NCBI GenBank assembly: GCA_014649155.1
Contig: BMSM01000003.1
Span: 186,001-250,000, forward strand
Source: Streptomyces griseoviridis
GTDB taxonomy: Bacteria; Actinomycetota; Actinomycetes; Streptomycetales; Streptomycetaceae
Reading direction: 5' to 3'
Length of the DNA stretch: 64,000 bases
The notes beneath the pieces are model-generated. The model was not told the DNA's origin, made no database searches, and saw nothing but the letters and a program-made list of their open reading frames with translations. Below, in pieces: positions 30,047 to 38,754 of the stretch (position 1 is the stretch's first letter; each line of letters starts with the position of its first letter). The position numbers and the translations under genes are program-made.

Positions 30047-30077
30047 CACGGGGGCCCGATCTGCGGGAGAATGAGCC

Positions 30078-30335
30078 ATGAGCTACCGCCCCTACCCCGA
30101 CCCTGAGCGGGCGCGCCGCCAGCTCGACCGCCACCAGCGCCCCGCCGTGCCGCTGACCGAGTTGCAGCGTCAGATGGCGACGTCGGCCCGCATGGTGGTG
30201 GAGCACGCCGAGCGCCAGATGCGTCCGTTCGGTGAGGCGATGCGTCAGTGGGCTGCTGCCGCCGCCGTCACCGTTCAGCGCGAGACGTCACTCACCTCAG
30301 GGAAGATGCTCAAGGAGCGCGCCGCCGCTACCTGA
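30078..30335 (+). CDS. Small phage protein before terminase
   Basis: 85 aa. Basic, Arg/Gln-rich and helical (LTELQRQMATSARMVVEHAE). No known domain. Lies between the lipoprotein and small terminase genes, a common place for HNH or DNA-binding packaging accessories, but it has no HNH residues. Confidence 0.55.
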   Translation: MSYRPYPDPERARRQLDRHQRPAVPLTELQRQMATSARMVVEHAERQMRPFGEAMRQWAAAAAVTVQRETSLTSGKMLKERAAAT

Positions 30336-30388
30336 CCCGCACCACCGAACGCCCCGTCGACCTGCGTCGGCGGGGCGTCGTCGTACCC

Positions 30389-30437
30389 GCGAATTGCAGC
30401 CCCCAAGATCCTGGCCCGCCGATTTTCCGTACCTTCC
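30389..30437 (+). promoter_or_regulatory. Candidate late promoter, copy 1
   Basis: GCGAATTGCAGCCCCCA (30389-30405) is followed 41 bp from its start by TACCTTCC. The same 17-mer with TACCCTCC 42 bp from its start occurs before the capsid gene (36160). Both copies are intergenic and lie upstream of morphogenesis gene groups. Confidence 0.5.
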
Positions 30438-30453
30438 TGACCAGGGAGGTGAC

Positions 30454-30873
30454 ATGGCCCGGCGGCAGCCACACCACGATCTCGGCCTCGTGCGACAGCA
30501 CGAGGTCGTACGCCTGCGCACCCAAGAACGGATGCAGTTCCGGCAGATCGCCGAGCACCTCGGCTGCGACGTCAAGAACGTCTACGAGGCGTGGAAGCGC
30601 GGCGTCGGCGATCTCGCCGAGCAGGCCGCCAAGGCGCACGGCGAGTACCTCGGCGAGCAGCTCGCCAACCTCAGCATCGCCATCGACTCCCTCATGCCCA
30701 AGGTCATCAAGGGCGACGTCCGCGCTGTAGAGGGCCTCGTCCGCCTCTTCGACCACCAGGCCAAGCTCCTCGGCCTGTACGCCCCCGTGAAGGCCAGCGT
30801 CACCGTCACCGACGAGATGACCGCCCGCGTCAAGCAGCTCGCCGACGAGATCGCCGCCCTGGACGGGGCGTGA
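30454..30873 (+). CDS. Terminase small subunit (probable)
   Basis: 139 aa from ATG 30454, with AGGGAGG 5 nt upstream. An N-terminal HTH (RTQERMQFRQIAEHLGCDVK, then NVYEAWKRG) fits DNA recognition. A helical oligomerisation part and a C-terminal tail follow. It is directly upstream of the large terminase with 2 bp between. The family is divergent, so the call rests mainly on domain layout and position. Confidence 0.72.
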   Translation: MARRQPHHDLGLVRQHEVVRLRTQERMQFRQIAEHLGCDVKNVYEAWKRGVGDLAEQAAKAHGEYLGEQLANLSIAIDSLMPKVIKGDVRAVEGLVRLFDHQAKLLGLYAPVKASVTVTDEMTARVKQLADEIAALDGA

Positions 30874-30875
30874 CC

Positions 30876-32222
30876 ATGACCATCACCGACCTCGACGCGC
30901 GCCTCGCCGGGCTCTCCCTGGCCGAGCTGGAACTGCTGGAGCAGGAGCTGGCGGCGAAGCTGTGGCAGAAGCGCTGGCAGAAGTGGACGCCGTACCCGTG
31001 GCAGGTCCCCCCGGACGAGATTGAGACGCTCGGCTGGTGGCTCCAGCTCGGCGGGCGCGGCACCGGCAAGACCGACGGCTGCGCCCGCTACATGGTCGCC
31101 CACGTCAACGGCCCGCCCTGCGACCCGCGCTTGAGGGGCGGTCACAGGATGGCCATCGTTGCGCCCACGCAAGGTGACGCCGTGGAAGCCTGCGTCAACG
31201 GCCCCTCCGGGCTGCGCGCGCACGACCCGCGCGTCGTGCTGCGCACCACGGCCGGCGGCACCTTCGCGCGCTGGCCGTCCGGCGCCGAAGCCAAGCTCTT
31301 CGGCGCGCACACCCCCGACGACGTGGAACGCCTCCGCGCCGGCGGCAACAGGTGCTTGGTCTGGATGGAGGAGGTCGCCGCGCAGCGCCGCCTCGGCGAG
31401 GCCATCACCCACAGCGAGATGGGCCTCCGTATCGGGCCGAACCCGCACTACATCGCGTCGACCACCCCCAAACCGCGCACCGAACTGATCGCCCTCACCA
31501 AGCGGGAGGACGTCACGGTCACCCGCGGCCGGACCCGGGACGCGATCCACCTGCCGCAGGCCCAGCGCGACCACCTCATGCGGAAGTACGCCGGCACCCG
31601 GATCGCCGCGCAGGAGCTGGACGGCGTCCTGCTGGAGGACATCGAGGGCGCCCTGTGGTCCCGGACCGGCCTCGACCGGGCCCGGGTCGGCGCCGCGCCG
31701 CCGATGGCCCGCATCGTCGTCGCCCTCGACCCGGCCGCCACCTCCCACGACGAGTCCGATGAGATGGGCATCATCGTGGCCGGCCTCGGCCAGCAGTACA
31801 TCCCCGACCGCAACGGCTTCCAGCGGCAGCACGGGTACGCGCTGGACGACCTGTCCGGGCGGATGCCGCCGGTGGAGGCCGCGCGCCGGGCGATCCGCGC
31901 GTACCACGAGCACCGGGCCGACGCGATCGTGGCCGAGGTCAACAACGGCGGCGAGTGGATCGGCACCGTCGTACGGCAGATCGACCCAACCGTGCACTAC
32001 CGCACGGTCACCGCGAGCCGGGGCAAGGTCACCCGGGCCGAGCCGGTGGCCGCGCTCACCGAACAGGGCTCAGCGCACATCGTCGGCTCGCTGCCCGACC
32101 TGGAGGAGCAGCTCGTCACCTGGGTCCCCGGCGACGCCAGCCCGGACCGGCTCGACGCCTACGTGTGGGCCCTCACAGACCTCATGCTCGCCCCCGCGGG
32201 CAACCTCGCCGCGGTCGCCTAG
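30876..32222 (+). CDS. Terminase large subunit
   Basis: 448 aa from ATG 30876. ATPase domain: Walker A GGRGTGKT (59-66) and Walker B CLVWMEEV with the catalytic Glu pair at 165-166. The C-terminal nuclease part begins with VVALDPAATS (the first catalytic Asp) and continues with AIVAEVNNGGE and SPDRLDAYVWAL, the usual RNase H-like acidic residues. It packages DNA into proheads. Length is typical of actinophage terminases. Confidence 0.93.
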   Translation: MTITDLDARLAGLSLAELELLEQELAAKLWQKRWQKWTPYPWQVPPDEIETLGWWLQLGGRGTGKTDGCARYMVAHVNGPPCDPRLRGGHRMAIVAPTQGDAVEACVNGPSGLRAHDPRVVLRTTAGGTFARWPSGAEAKLFGAHTPDDVERLRAGGNRCLVWMEEVAAQRRLGEAITHSEMGLRIGPNPHYIASTTPKPRTELIALTKREDVTVTRGRTRDAIHLPQAQRDHLMRKYAGTRIAAQELDGVLLEDIEGALWSRTGLDRARVGAAPPMARIVVALDPAATSHDESDEMGIIVAGLGQQYIPDRNGFQRQHGYALDDLSGRMPPVEAARRAIRAYHEHRADAIVAEVNNGGEWIGTVVRQIDPTVHYRTVTASRGKVTRAEPVAALTEQGSAHIVGSLPDLEEQLVTWVPGDASPDRLDAYVWALTDLMLAPAGNLAAVA

Positions 32223-32232
32223 GAGGACGACG

Positions 32233-34545
32233 TTGAGTAGCTACAGGAACCGGGCGATCAGCCGGGCCGCCGAGAAGCGGGCGGCCGGCCTGGACGTGCT
32301 CCGGGACCGGATGCCCGTCACGGTGGCCAGCATCGGCGGGCAGCAGTCCCTCACGCTCGCCCTGGACGCTGAGGCCCGCGGCTACGCCAACTCGGCGGTG
32401 GCGTACCGGTGCGTCGCTGCGATCGCCGACAACGGCGCCTCCGTCCCCCTCGTTGTCCGTCGGCCGGACGGCGAGGTCATCGACGGGCACCCCGTCGCCC
32501 ACCTGTTCAACAAGCGACCGAACCCCCTGATGAGCGCCCGCGCTTTCAAGTCGCTGCTGCTCCAGCAGATGGAGCTGGCCGGCCAGTCGTTCGTGTGGCT
32601 GGACCGCGGGGAGACCGGACTGGGGCCGGTCAGCGAGATGCATCTCGTCTTCGACCAGGTCGACGTCATCGTGGACAAGCCGCTCGCCCAGCGGCCGACG
32701 ACGGCGGACGTGATCGGGTTCATCATCCGCCGAGCGGACGGCACGCAGGTCCCGGTGCTGCCCGAGGAGATGCTGTGGCTGCGATATCCGCACCCGTTCG
32801 ACCCGCTCGGCTGCCTCGCTCCATGGAAAGCTGCCCGGCACGCGGTCGACATGGACGCCTTCGCCCGGGAGTGGCAGCGCTCCTCCTACGCGAATGGCGC
32901 TCGGCCGACCGGCGTCGTCTACCTCGGCGACATGAACGAGACCGAGTTCAACCAGGTCAAGGCCGCGTGGCGAGCATCGATGCAGGGCCCGGAGAACGCG
33001 GGCAAGAACCTGCTGGTGCGGTCCCAGCCGGGCAGCAGCGGTGCGAAGGGCATCGGGTACGAGCGACTGACGTTCACCCCAGAGGAGATGGCCTACCTGG
33101 AGTCCAGGATGGCCAACGGGGCCGAGGTCATGATGGCGTTCGGCGTGCCGCACGACTACCTCGCCGCGGGCACGACGTACGAGAACCGTACGGCGGCGCG
33201 GTACACCCTGTGGTCGGACACGATCACGGGGAAGCTGGAGGTCATCGGCTCAGAGATCGACCTTCGGATGCTGCCGCTGGACAGCGAGGAGGCGCAGTTC
33301 GATCTGTCCACGGTGGCCGCGCTCCAGGAGGCGCAGGACTCCGTGGCCAACCGCACCCGGGCCAGCGTCTACTCCGACACCCTCACGATCGATGAGGCGC
33401 GCGCCGAGCTGGGGTACGACCCCCTGCCGGGCGGGATCGGGCAGAACACGCTCACCCCGTACCGCGCGCAGTGGGCCCCGGTGCAGGGGACGCCGGCCGG
33501 GGACGAGGCCCGATCGTGGGACGTGGACTGGTCGCGTCTGGCCCCGTCGTCGCCGGATGTCGGGGCCGTCGTGGAGCGGGCAGTCGAGTCCGTGCTCGCC
33601 CGGCTGCTCGGCGGCCCGTCGCCGCAGGTCGACGCCCGTCCGACACCCCGTCTGGCCCGCGCCGACGACGCCCCGTCGTCCCCGTCGCTGGCCGAGATCA
33701 ACGAGGCGTACGACGAGCTGGAGCGGGCCGGGCGCCGCGCGGTGCAGTCCCTCGCCCGCGAGCAGAAGGAACGCGTCCTGCGCGACTTCGACCGGCTGAT
33801 GAAGAAGCCCGAGCGGTCCGCGTCGTGGCTCACGGAGGTGCGCACCGAGGCGTGCGCCCTCGCCCGGGAGCAGCAGCTCGTCCTCGCCCCGCCGGACCCG
33901 GAGGAGGTGCCGGCCGCGCGGCTCACCGACATGGACGTGGCGTCCGGCCCGGAGGGATGGGAAGAGCGGATCAAGTTGCGGGACTTCTTCGACGGCCGGT
34001 ACTGGCGGCGGCGCACGGGCCAGGTGCTGCGGCCGTTCGTTGAGCGGGCGTGGCGTCGGGGCGGGACCAGCATCAGCGGTTCGTTCGACCTGGACGAGCC
34101 GGACGTCGCCGCCGCGCTGGACGCGCGGGTTGAGGAGTTGGCCGGGCAGGTGACGGCGACGACGGAGCAGGTGCTCCGCTCGCAGGTGCTCGCGCACGGG
34201 GTGGCCGAGGGCGAGAGCGTGCCCGAGTTGCGCGCCCGTATCCAGCGGGTGTTCGCCAGCCTCAGCGACTACCGGGCGACGATGATCGCGCGGACGGAGA
34301 CGGTCGGCGGGTACAACGCCGCGAGCTTCCTGGCCGCGCTGGACGCCGGGGCCACGACGAAGCGGTGGCTCGCGACGGCTGACCAGCGGACCCGGGAGAC
34401 GCACCGGCAGGAGAACGGGCGCACGGCCGCGATGAACAAGCGCTTCACCCTGACCAAGAGCCGGTGGCCTGCGGATCCGACCGCCCCGGCTGCGCAGTCG
34501 ATCAACTGTCGCTGCGCGCTCACCTTCGAGTTCGAGGAGTCCTGA
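32233..34545 (+). CDS. Portal protein fused to MuF-type minor head protein
   Basis: 770 aa from TTG 32233 with AGGAGG 6 nt upstream; a longer frame to 31759 is antisense-like shadow of terminase. The first ~400 residues are an HK97-type portal (NSAVAYRCVAAIADNGASVP, then WLRYPHPFDPLG). The C-terminal ~170 residues are a MuF/SPP1 gp7 domain (ARTETVGGYNAASFLAALDA, TADQRTRETHRQENG, and the closing INCRC). Portal and MuF are separate genes in most phages, so this is a natural fusion. Confidence 0.88.
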   Translation: MSSYRNRAISRAAEKRAAGLDVLRDRMPVTVASIGGQQSLTLALDAEARGYANSAVAYRCVAAIADNGASVPLVVRRPDGEVIDGHPVAHLFNKRPNPLMSARAFKSLLLQQMELAGQSFVWLDRGETGLGPVSEMHLVFDQVDVIVDKPLAQRPTTADVIGFIIRRADGTQVPVLPEEMLWLRYPHPFDPLGCLAPWKAARHAVDMDAFAREWQRSSYANGARPTGVVYLGDMNETEFNQVKAAWRASMQGPENAGKNLLVRSQPGSSGAKGIGYERLTFTPEEMAYLESRMANGAEVMMAFGVPHDYLAAGTTYENRTAARYTLWSDTITGKLEVIGSEIDLRMLPLDSEEAQFDLSTVAALQEAQDSVANRTRASVYSDTLTIDEARAELGYDPLPGGIGQNTLTPYRAQWAPVQGTPAGDEARSWDVDWSRLAPSSPDVGAVVERAVESVLARLLGGPSPQVDARPTPRLARADDAPSSPSLAEINEAYDELERAGRRAVQSLAREQKERVLRDFDRLMKKPERSASWLTEVRTEACALAREQQLVLAPPDPEEVPAARLTDMDVASGPEGWEERIKLRDFFDGRYWRRRTGQVLRPFVERAWRRGGTSISGSFDLDEPDVAAALDARVEELAGQVTATTEQVLRSQVLAHGVAEGESVPELRARIQRVFASLSDYRATMIARTETVGGYNAASFLAALDAGATTKRWLATADQRTRETHRQENGRTAAMNKRFTLTKSRWPADPTAPAAQSINCRCALTFEFEES

Positions 34546-34547
34546 CC

Positions 34548-34802
34548 ATGCAGAAGCCCACCGTGGGCCGGATCGTCCACTACGTCAGCCGCGGATCAGC
34601 CGACGGGAGGTACGTCCCGCAGTGCCGCGCCGCCATCGTGACGGAGGTGGACGCGGACGATCGGTTCGTTGGACTGGCCGTGTTCAACCCGACCGGCCTC
34701 TTCTTCCGCCCGCTGTCCGAGGGCGGCTGTCAGCACATCGAGCAGAAGTTCGGCGTGGTCGACGGCGGTACGTGGCACTGGCCTGAGCGCGAGGAGTCCT
34801 GA
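34548..34802 (+). CDS. Small conserved phage head-region protein
   Basis: 84 aa from ATG 34548, 2 bp after the portal stop. Beta-rich with VGRIVHYVSRGSADGRY and a conserved CRAAIVTEV and NPTGLFF; ends with WHWPERE. I know this pattern as a frequent small protein of Streptomyces and mycobacterial phages without assigned role. Confidence 0.65.
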   Translation: MQKPTVGRIVHYVSRGSADGRYVPQCRAAIVTEVDADDRFVGLAVFNPTGLFFRPLSEGGCQHIEQKFGVVDGGTWHWPEREES

Positions 34803-34804
34803 CC

Positions 34805-35161
34805 GTGGCGACGCTGCTGCGCGGGGAGATCCCTGCCATCCTCCAGGCCGCCGGGCTCGCCCAGTACCAGGGCGCCTACCGGCCGCAGGGCGTACCGCTG
34901 CACGAGGTCCGGCGCGGCCCGTACGACGGGCAGAGCGGCGCCGTCATGCCCGACACCACCGGCGACCTCCCGCGCACCCTCGCCTTCCCGGCCCGGGACC
35001 CGCGCGTCGTCTACGAGTACGACGGCAAGGACGCCAAGGGCCGCGCCGTGTACCGGTACGCGCCCGCCCTGAGCCCAGCGCACCGGCCGCTGATGGACGC
35101 GGTCGCCGAGCAGTACCGCGAGCACGCCGCCCAGCAGGCGGCGAAGCGGGCGCAGCCGTGA
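34805..35161 (+). CDS. Head-region hypothetical protein
   Basis: 118 aa from GTG 34805, 2 bp after the previous gene. Contains a Tyr/Gly-rich centre (YQGAYRPQGVPLHEVRRGPY) and a helical C-terminus. No family known. Overlaps the next small gene. Confidence 0.58.
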   Translation: MATLLRGEIPAILQAAGLAQYQGAYRPQGVPLHEVRRGPYDGQSGAVMPDTTGDLPRTLAFPARDPRVVYEYDGKDAKGRAVYRYAPALSPAHRPLMDAVAEQYREHAAQQAAKRAQP

Positions 35162-35355
35162 GGCGCCTACTCGCGGCCATCGCTGGCCGGTGCGAGACGC
35201 ACGACCGCGCCGCGTACGTCACCACGGTCCGGCTGGAGCGGGAACTGGGCATGCCCGAGTCGCCGCCGCCCGCCAGCTTCACCGACCAGCACATGGACCC
35301 GAACCTGATCGACTGCGGCAACCGGCGTTGCCGGACAAGGAGGAACCAGCGATGA
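35158..35355 (+). CDS. Small Cys-bearing head-region protein
   Basis: 65 aa from GTG 35158, overlapping the previous stop. Has RCETHD near the start and CGNRRCRTRR near the end, a possible zinc site. Its last codons overlap the protease start. Function unknown. Confidence 0.52.
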   Translation: MRRLLAAIAGRCETHDRAAYVTTVRLERELGMPESPPPASFTDQHMDPNLIDCGNRRCRTRRNQR

Positions 35356-36005
35356 CGACGGAGATCGAGTTCCGCGCGCTTGACGAGATCGAGTGGCGCG
35401 TAGGCGACGGCGACGACGGCACGTTCGAGGGCCGCGCCTGCCAGTACGGCGTGGTCGACAGCTACGGCACCACCTTCCACCAGCGCACCTTCCGCAAGGG
35501 CCTGCGCGGCTCCTACGCACTGCTGTTCATGCACAGCCCGATGCAGCCCGTCGGCACGTTCACTGCCGAGGAGCGCGACGACGGCCTGTACATCTCGGGC
35601 CGGTACGACGACACGGCCGCCGGGCGGGACGCCCGCACCATGGCCCGGTCCGGGTCAGCGTCCGAGCTGTCCGTTGGGTTCGTCCGCACCGACCTGCCCG
35701 ACTGGAAGAAGCTGTACGAGATGGACGAGGACGCCCGCAACGAGCTGCTCGCCAACATCAAGTCGGCCCGGCTGGTGGAGGTCTCGCAGATCACCGCGCG
35801 AATGGCCGCCGTCCCCGGCTCCAAGCTCAAGACGGTCAGGACCGCGCTCGGGGACCTGTACGCCGAGGTCGACGCCCCGGCCATCGCCGACCGCATCCGC
35901 GAGGAGCAGGAGCGGCGCGCGGCCGGCACCGCCCGCGACGCCGAGATGCGGGAGCGCCGCCGCCGGGCCGCGCTGCTGCGGCTGACCACGGTGGGCGGTG
36001 CGTGA
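35352..36005 (+). CDS. HK97-type prohead maturation protease
   Basis: 217 aa. The core of peptidase family U35 is visible: FEGRACQYGVVDSYGTTF at the N-terminus, catalytic His in LLFMHSPMQPVGT (about 58) and catalytic Ser in SASELSVGF (about 100-107). It would cleave the N-terminal delta domain of the capsid protein. The C-terminal helical Arg/Glu-rich tail is also usual. It lies just upstream of the capsid gene. Confidence 0.88.
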   Translation: MTTEIEFRALDEIEWRVGDGDDGTFEGRACQYGVVDSYGTTFHQRTFRKGLRGSYALLFMHSPMQPVGTFTAEERDDGLYISGRYDDTAAGRDARTMARSGSASELSVGFVRTDLPDWKKLYEMDEDARNELLANIKSARLVEVSQITARMAAVPGSKLKTVRTALGDLYAEVDAPAIADRIREEQERRAAGTARDAEMRERRRRAALLRLTTVGGA

Positions 36006-36145
36006 TGGGCCGGTTCCGCAGCCGCGCGCAGTGGCGTTGGGCGTTTGCCACGCGGCAGCCGTTCGCCCGCCGGTGGGCGCACCGCACCCGCTCGTTCCGG
36101 GCGCTGCCCCGCCGAGCCCGGGGCGCCCGCCGACGACGCAGGTAG
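36005..36145 (+). CDS. 46-residue Arg-rich protein
   Basis: ATG 36005 overlaps the protease stop (TGATG). Very basic (FRSRAQWRWAFATRQPFARR, RARGARRRRR). Short proteins starting MGRFRSRAQWRWAF are common between protease and capsid genes in Streptomyces phages, which supports the frame. May bind DNA in the head; role unknown. Confidence 0.6.
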   Translation: MGRFRSRAQWRWAFATRQPFARRWAHRTRSFRALPRRARGARRRRR

Positions 36146-36159
36146 ACGCCCGTCGCCGG

Positions 36160-36209
36160 GCGAATTGCAGCCCCCACCCACACGACACCCCGAGATCGTT
36201 CTACCCTCC
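36160..36209 (+). promoter_or_regulatory. Candidate late promoter, copy 2
   Basis: The same 17-mer as at 30389 (GCGAATTGCAGCCCCCA) is followed by TACCCTCC 42 bp from its start. It stands about 180 bp before the major capsid gene. Confidence 0.5.
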
Positions 36210-36343
36210 CCTCATCCGGGCCGCTCGCACCGGACGTAAAAGCCGCGAGCATGCCGGGCGCGTTCCACCGGCCGTGAAAGACGGACGCAGCACCCCATGA
36301 CGCATGGGCGGCTGCACGCCGTCCACGGACCGAGAGGACCCTC

Positions 36344-37669
36344 GTGAGCAACTTCGCGAAGATCCGCCCCATCGGTCGTCGCAAGGACGGCCGACCGATC
36401 TACCCCATCCGAGGTGGCGCCCCGACCCTGCTGGAGCAGCGCGACGAGGTCGCCCGGCTCCTCGCGGACGAGAGCTACGACGGCGACATCAACGAGCTGC
36501 TCGCCCGCGCCGACGAGATCACCGCGCAGATCGAGCAGGCCAACCAGCGCGACGCCCGCAGGCGCGCGCTCCAAGCCGCGACGCTCCCCGCCGGGGACCC
36601 GCAGCCGCAGCCCGGCGGCGGCCAGCGCCGCGAGGAGCCGGGCATGCAGCCCGACGACCGCGGCAATCCGCACCCGCTCTCCGTCGCCGAGGCGTTCGTC
36701 CGCTCCCGCGCGCTGGAGACGTTCCGCGCTGGCGGGATGCGCGGCAAGTTCGGCCTCGACTTCTCCGGGCCGATCGAGACCCGCGACGCCCCGGCCGGCA
36801 CCACCACGACGCAGACGTACCCGCTCCAGAACACCAGGGTGCCGGGCGTCATCCCGGAGAACCCCGACTACCCGCTGATGGTGGCGGATCTCCTGGATCA
36901 GCAGACCAGCGACGGCACCACCCTGGAGTACCTCCGGGACGTCTCCGGGCCGGTGGCCGGCACCGGCACCTGGAACAAGGCGGCGGTCGTCGCCGAGGGC
37001 GCGGTCAAGCCGATGTCCGGGCCGTTCGAGTTCGAGCTGGTGGCCACCACCCTGAAGACGGTCGCTCACTGGACGCCCATCACCCGGCAGGCCGCCGACG
37101 ACAACGGCCAGCTCATGGGCTACATCAACGGCAGGTTGACGTACGGCCTCCTGTACAAGCGGGACCGGGAGATCCTCACCGGCAACGGCACCACGCAGAT
37201 GCAGGGCATCCTCACGACGCCCGGCATCGGCACCTACCAGCCCGGCGTGGGCAACACGGATGCCAAGCTGATCACGGTCCGCAAGGCGCGGACGCAGGCC
37301 GAGCTGGCGCTGTACCCGCCGGACGCTGTGATCATGAACCCGCTCGACTGGCAGGACATCGAGCTGGACACCGACGCGAACGGGCAGTTCCGCGTCATCA
37401 CCTCCGTGACCGAGCCGGGCGCCGCGATGCGGCTGTGGGGCCTGCGCGTCGTCACCACCGTGGCGATGGCCGCCGGTACTGCGCTGCTCGGCGGGTTCCG
37501 CGCGGGCGCCACCCTGTGGACCCGCCAGGGCGTCACGATCCTGATGACCGACTCCCATGCGGACTTCTTCATCGCGAACACCCTCGTGATCCTTGCCGAG
37601 ATGCGCGCGAACGTCGCCGTTCACACGCCCGCGGCCTTCGTCCGCGTGACCTTCGCCGCCGCGACCTGA
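36344..37669 (+). CDS. Major capsid protein (HK97 fold) with delta domain
   Basis: 441 aa from GTG 36344. Residues about 1-130 are a helical, charged delta/scaffold region (ELLARADEITAQIEQANQRD). The mature shell domain follows with hallmarks of HK97-type capsids: VPGVIPENPDYPLMVADLLD, TPITRQAADDNGQLMGYING, ILTGNGTTQMQGILTTPG and DAVIMNPLDWQDIE. It assembles proheads together with the protease at 35352. Confidence 0.92.
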   Translation: MSNFAKIRPIGRRKDGRPIYPIRGGAPTLLEQRDEVARLLADESYDGDINELLARADEITAQIEQANQRDARRRALQAATLPAGDPQPQPGGGQRREEPGMQPDDRGNPHPLSVAEAFVRSRALETFRAGGMRGKFGLDFSGPIETRDAPAGTTTTQTYPLQNTRVPGVIPENPDYPLMVADLLDQQTSDGTTLEYLRDVSGPVAGTGTWNKAAVVAEGAVKPMSGPFEFELVATTLKTVAHWTPITRQAADDNGQLMGYINGRLTYGLLYKRDREILTGNGTTQMQGILTTPGIGTYQPGVGNTDAKLITVRKARTQAELALYPPDAVIMNPLDWQDIELDTDANGQFRVITSVTEPGAAMRLWGLRVVTTVAMAAGTALLGGFRAGATLWTRQGVTILMTDSHADFFIANTLVILAEMRANVAVHTPAAFVRVTFAAAT

Positions 37670-37676
37670 CCCCCCT

Positions 37677-37708
37677 CGGGCGCGACCGCCTTCCCCCGGC
37701 CGCGCCCG
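37677..37708 (+). terminator. Hairpin after the capsid gene
   Basis: 8-bp arms CGGGCGCG (37677-37684) and CGCGCCCG (37701-37708) with a 16-nt loop just after the capsid stop. It may reduce read-through or stabilise the capsid mRNA. Confidence 0.45.
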
Positions 37709-37743
37709 CCCCGCCGTTCCCTCCACACCGTGAGGAGCCCCCG

Positions 37744-38067
37744 ATGGCCACACGCAGGACCCCCGACGAGACCTCGGCCGCCGCCCCGGCGCCGGCCACC
37801 CCCGAGCAGCCCGCCCCCGCCACCGTCCGGACCCGCGAGTACGCGGCCGGCACCGGCTGGGAAGTCGGCCAGACCGCGCCCGCCGACGCCTACCGCGCGC
37901 TCTCGGACCAGGGCACCGGCCAGGTGACCGGGCCCGTCCTCGACCACCACCCGGGCGGTTACGCCCGGCTGATCGTCCAGAAGGGCGCCGTCGTCACCGA
38001 GGGCGTGCGCAGGGAGCTGGACGCCGCCGAGACCGAGGCTTCGGCCACCGAGAGCGAGCAGGGCTGA
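37744..38067 (+). CDS. Head accessory protein (small, Ala/Pro/Glu-rich)
   Basis: 107 aa from ATG 37744 with GAGGAG upstream. A Pro/Ala N-terminal arm (to about 28) leads to a compact domain (YAAGTGWEVGQTAPADAYRA, then GPVLDHHPGGYARLIVQKGA) and an acidic tail. Position after the capsid fits a head decoration or connector-associated protein, but there is no motif proof. Confidence 0.6.
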   Translation: MATRRTPDETSAAAPAPATPEQPAPATVRTREYAAGTGWEVGQTAPADAYRALSDQGTGQVTGPVLDHHPGGYARLIVQKGAVVTEGVRRELDAAETEASATESEQG

Positions 38068-38070
38068 CCT

Positions 38071-38754
38071 GTGGCGTACTGCTCCGAGGAACTTGCGCGC
38101 GACAAGGGAGTGACCGGCGACAGCGCCGAGGTCGCTGCCTGGATCGCCGCCGCCCGGGAGCGGATCGACGCCTACACGCAGCAGGTCTTCGAACCAACTG
38201 ACCTGGTGGTGGTGAGTGACGTTGGCGCGGGGGGACTGGTCATCCTCCCGCGCCGCGTCCGCACGGTCACCGCGGTCATGCCGGTGCTTGAGCCGGACGA
38301 CGGCACGTCGCTCCCGGCCGCCTCGTACCGGGTCACGTCCTCAGCGGTCCTCGGGCAGGTCGACGCCGTGCACCTCGCGTGGGGCGGCTACGACGATCTC
38401 GTGGCCGGAGCCGAGTCGTACTCGGGCGGCTGGCTCAGTCTGTGGGAGCGGTGGGGTGCCGAGCAGGTCAAGGTGATCGGGAGCTTCGGCTACGACGAGG
38501 TGCCGCCGCTGGTCGGGCAGGCGTGCGCGCTGCTCGCCGCTCACCTCCAGGCCGCAGCGTCCCCGACCGACGAGGACGCCCCGGACGGCGGGCTTCAGGT
38601 GGACGACGAGGGCAACAACGTGGCCATCGAGGACTCCGACGACGGGGCGTCGTCGGGCGTCGTCGGCCCGACCGCGTCGACAGGATCGACGCAGGTCGAC
38701 GCCCTGTTGGTGGGCTACCTGAACCGTGGCGCGACTCTGATCGGGGGCGTGTGA
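38071..38754 (+). CDS. Head-tail adaptor protein (gp6-like)
   Basis: 227 aa from GTG 38071. The N-terminal part EVAAWIAAARERIDAYTQQV is the helical signature of HK97 gp6-like adaptors, which cap the portal. A beta-strand region with VILPRRVRTVTAVM follows, then a segment GSFGYDEVPPLVGQACALLA. An acidic linker and a C-terminal helix end it. Its stop overlaps the next start. Confidence 0.75.
   Translation: MAYCSEELARDKGVTGDSAEVAAWIAAARERIDAYTQQVFEPTDLVVVSDVGAGGLVILPRRVRTVTAVMPVLEPDDGTSLPAASYRVTSSAVLGQVDAVHLAWGGYDDLVAGAESYSGGWLSLWERWGAEQVKVIGSFGYDEVPPLVGQACALLAAHLQAAASPTDEDAPDGGLQVDDEGNNVAIEDSDDGASSGVVGPTASTGSTQVDALLVGYLNRGATLIGGV

Noticed and set aside
31759..32232. Upstream extension of the portal frame
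   Set aside because: This part overlaps terminase out of frame and is Arg/Ser/Thr-rich; the TTG at 32233 has AGGAGG at ideal spacing.
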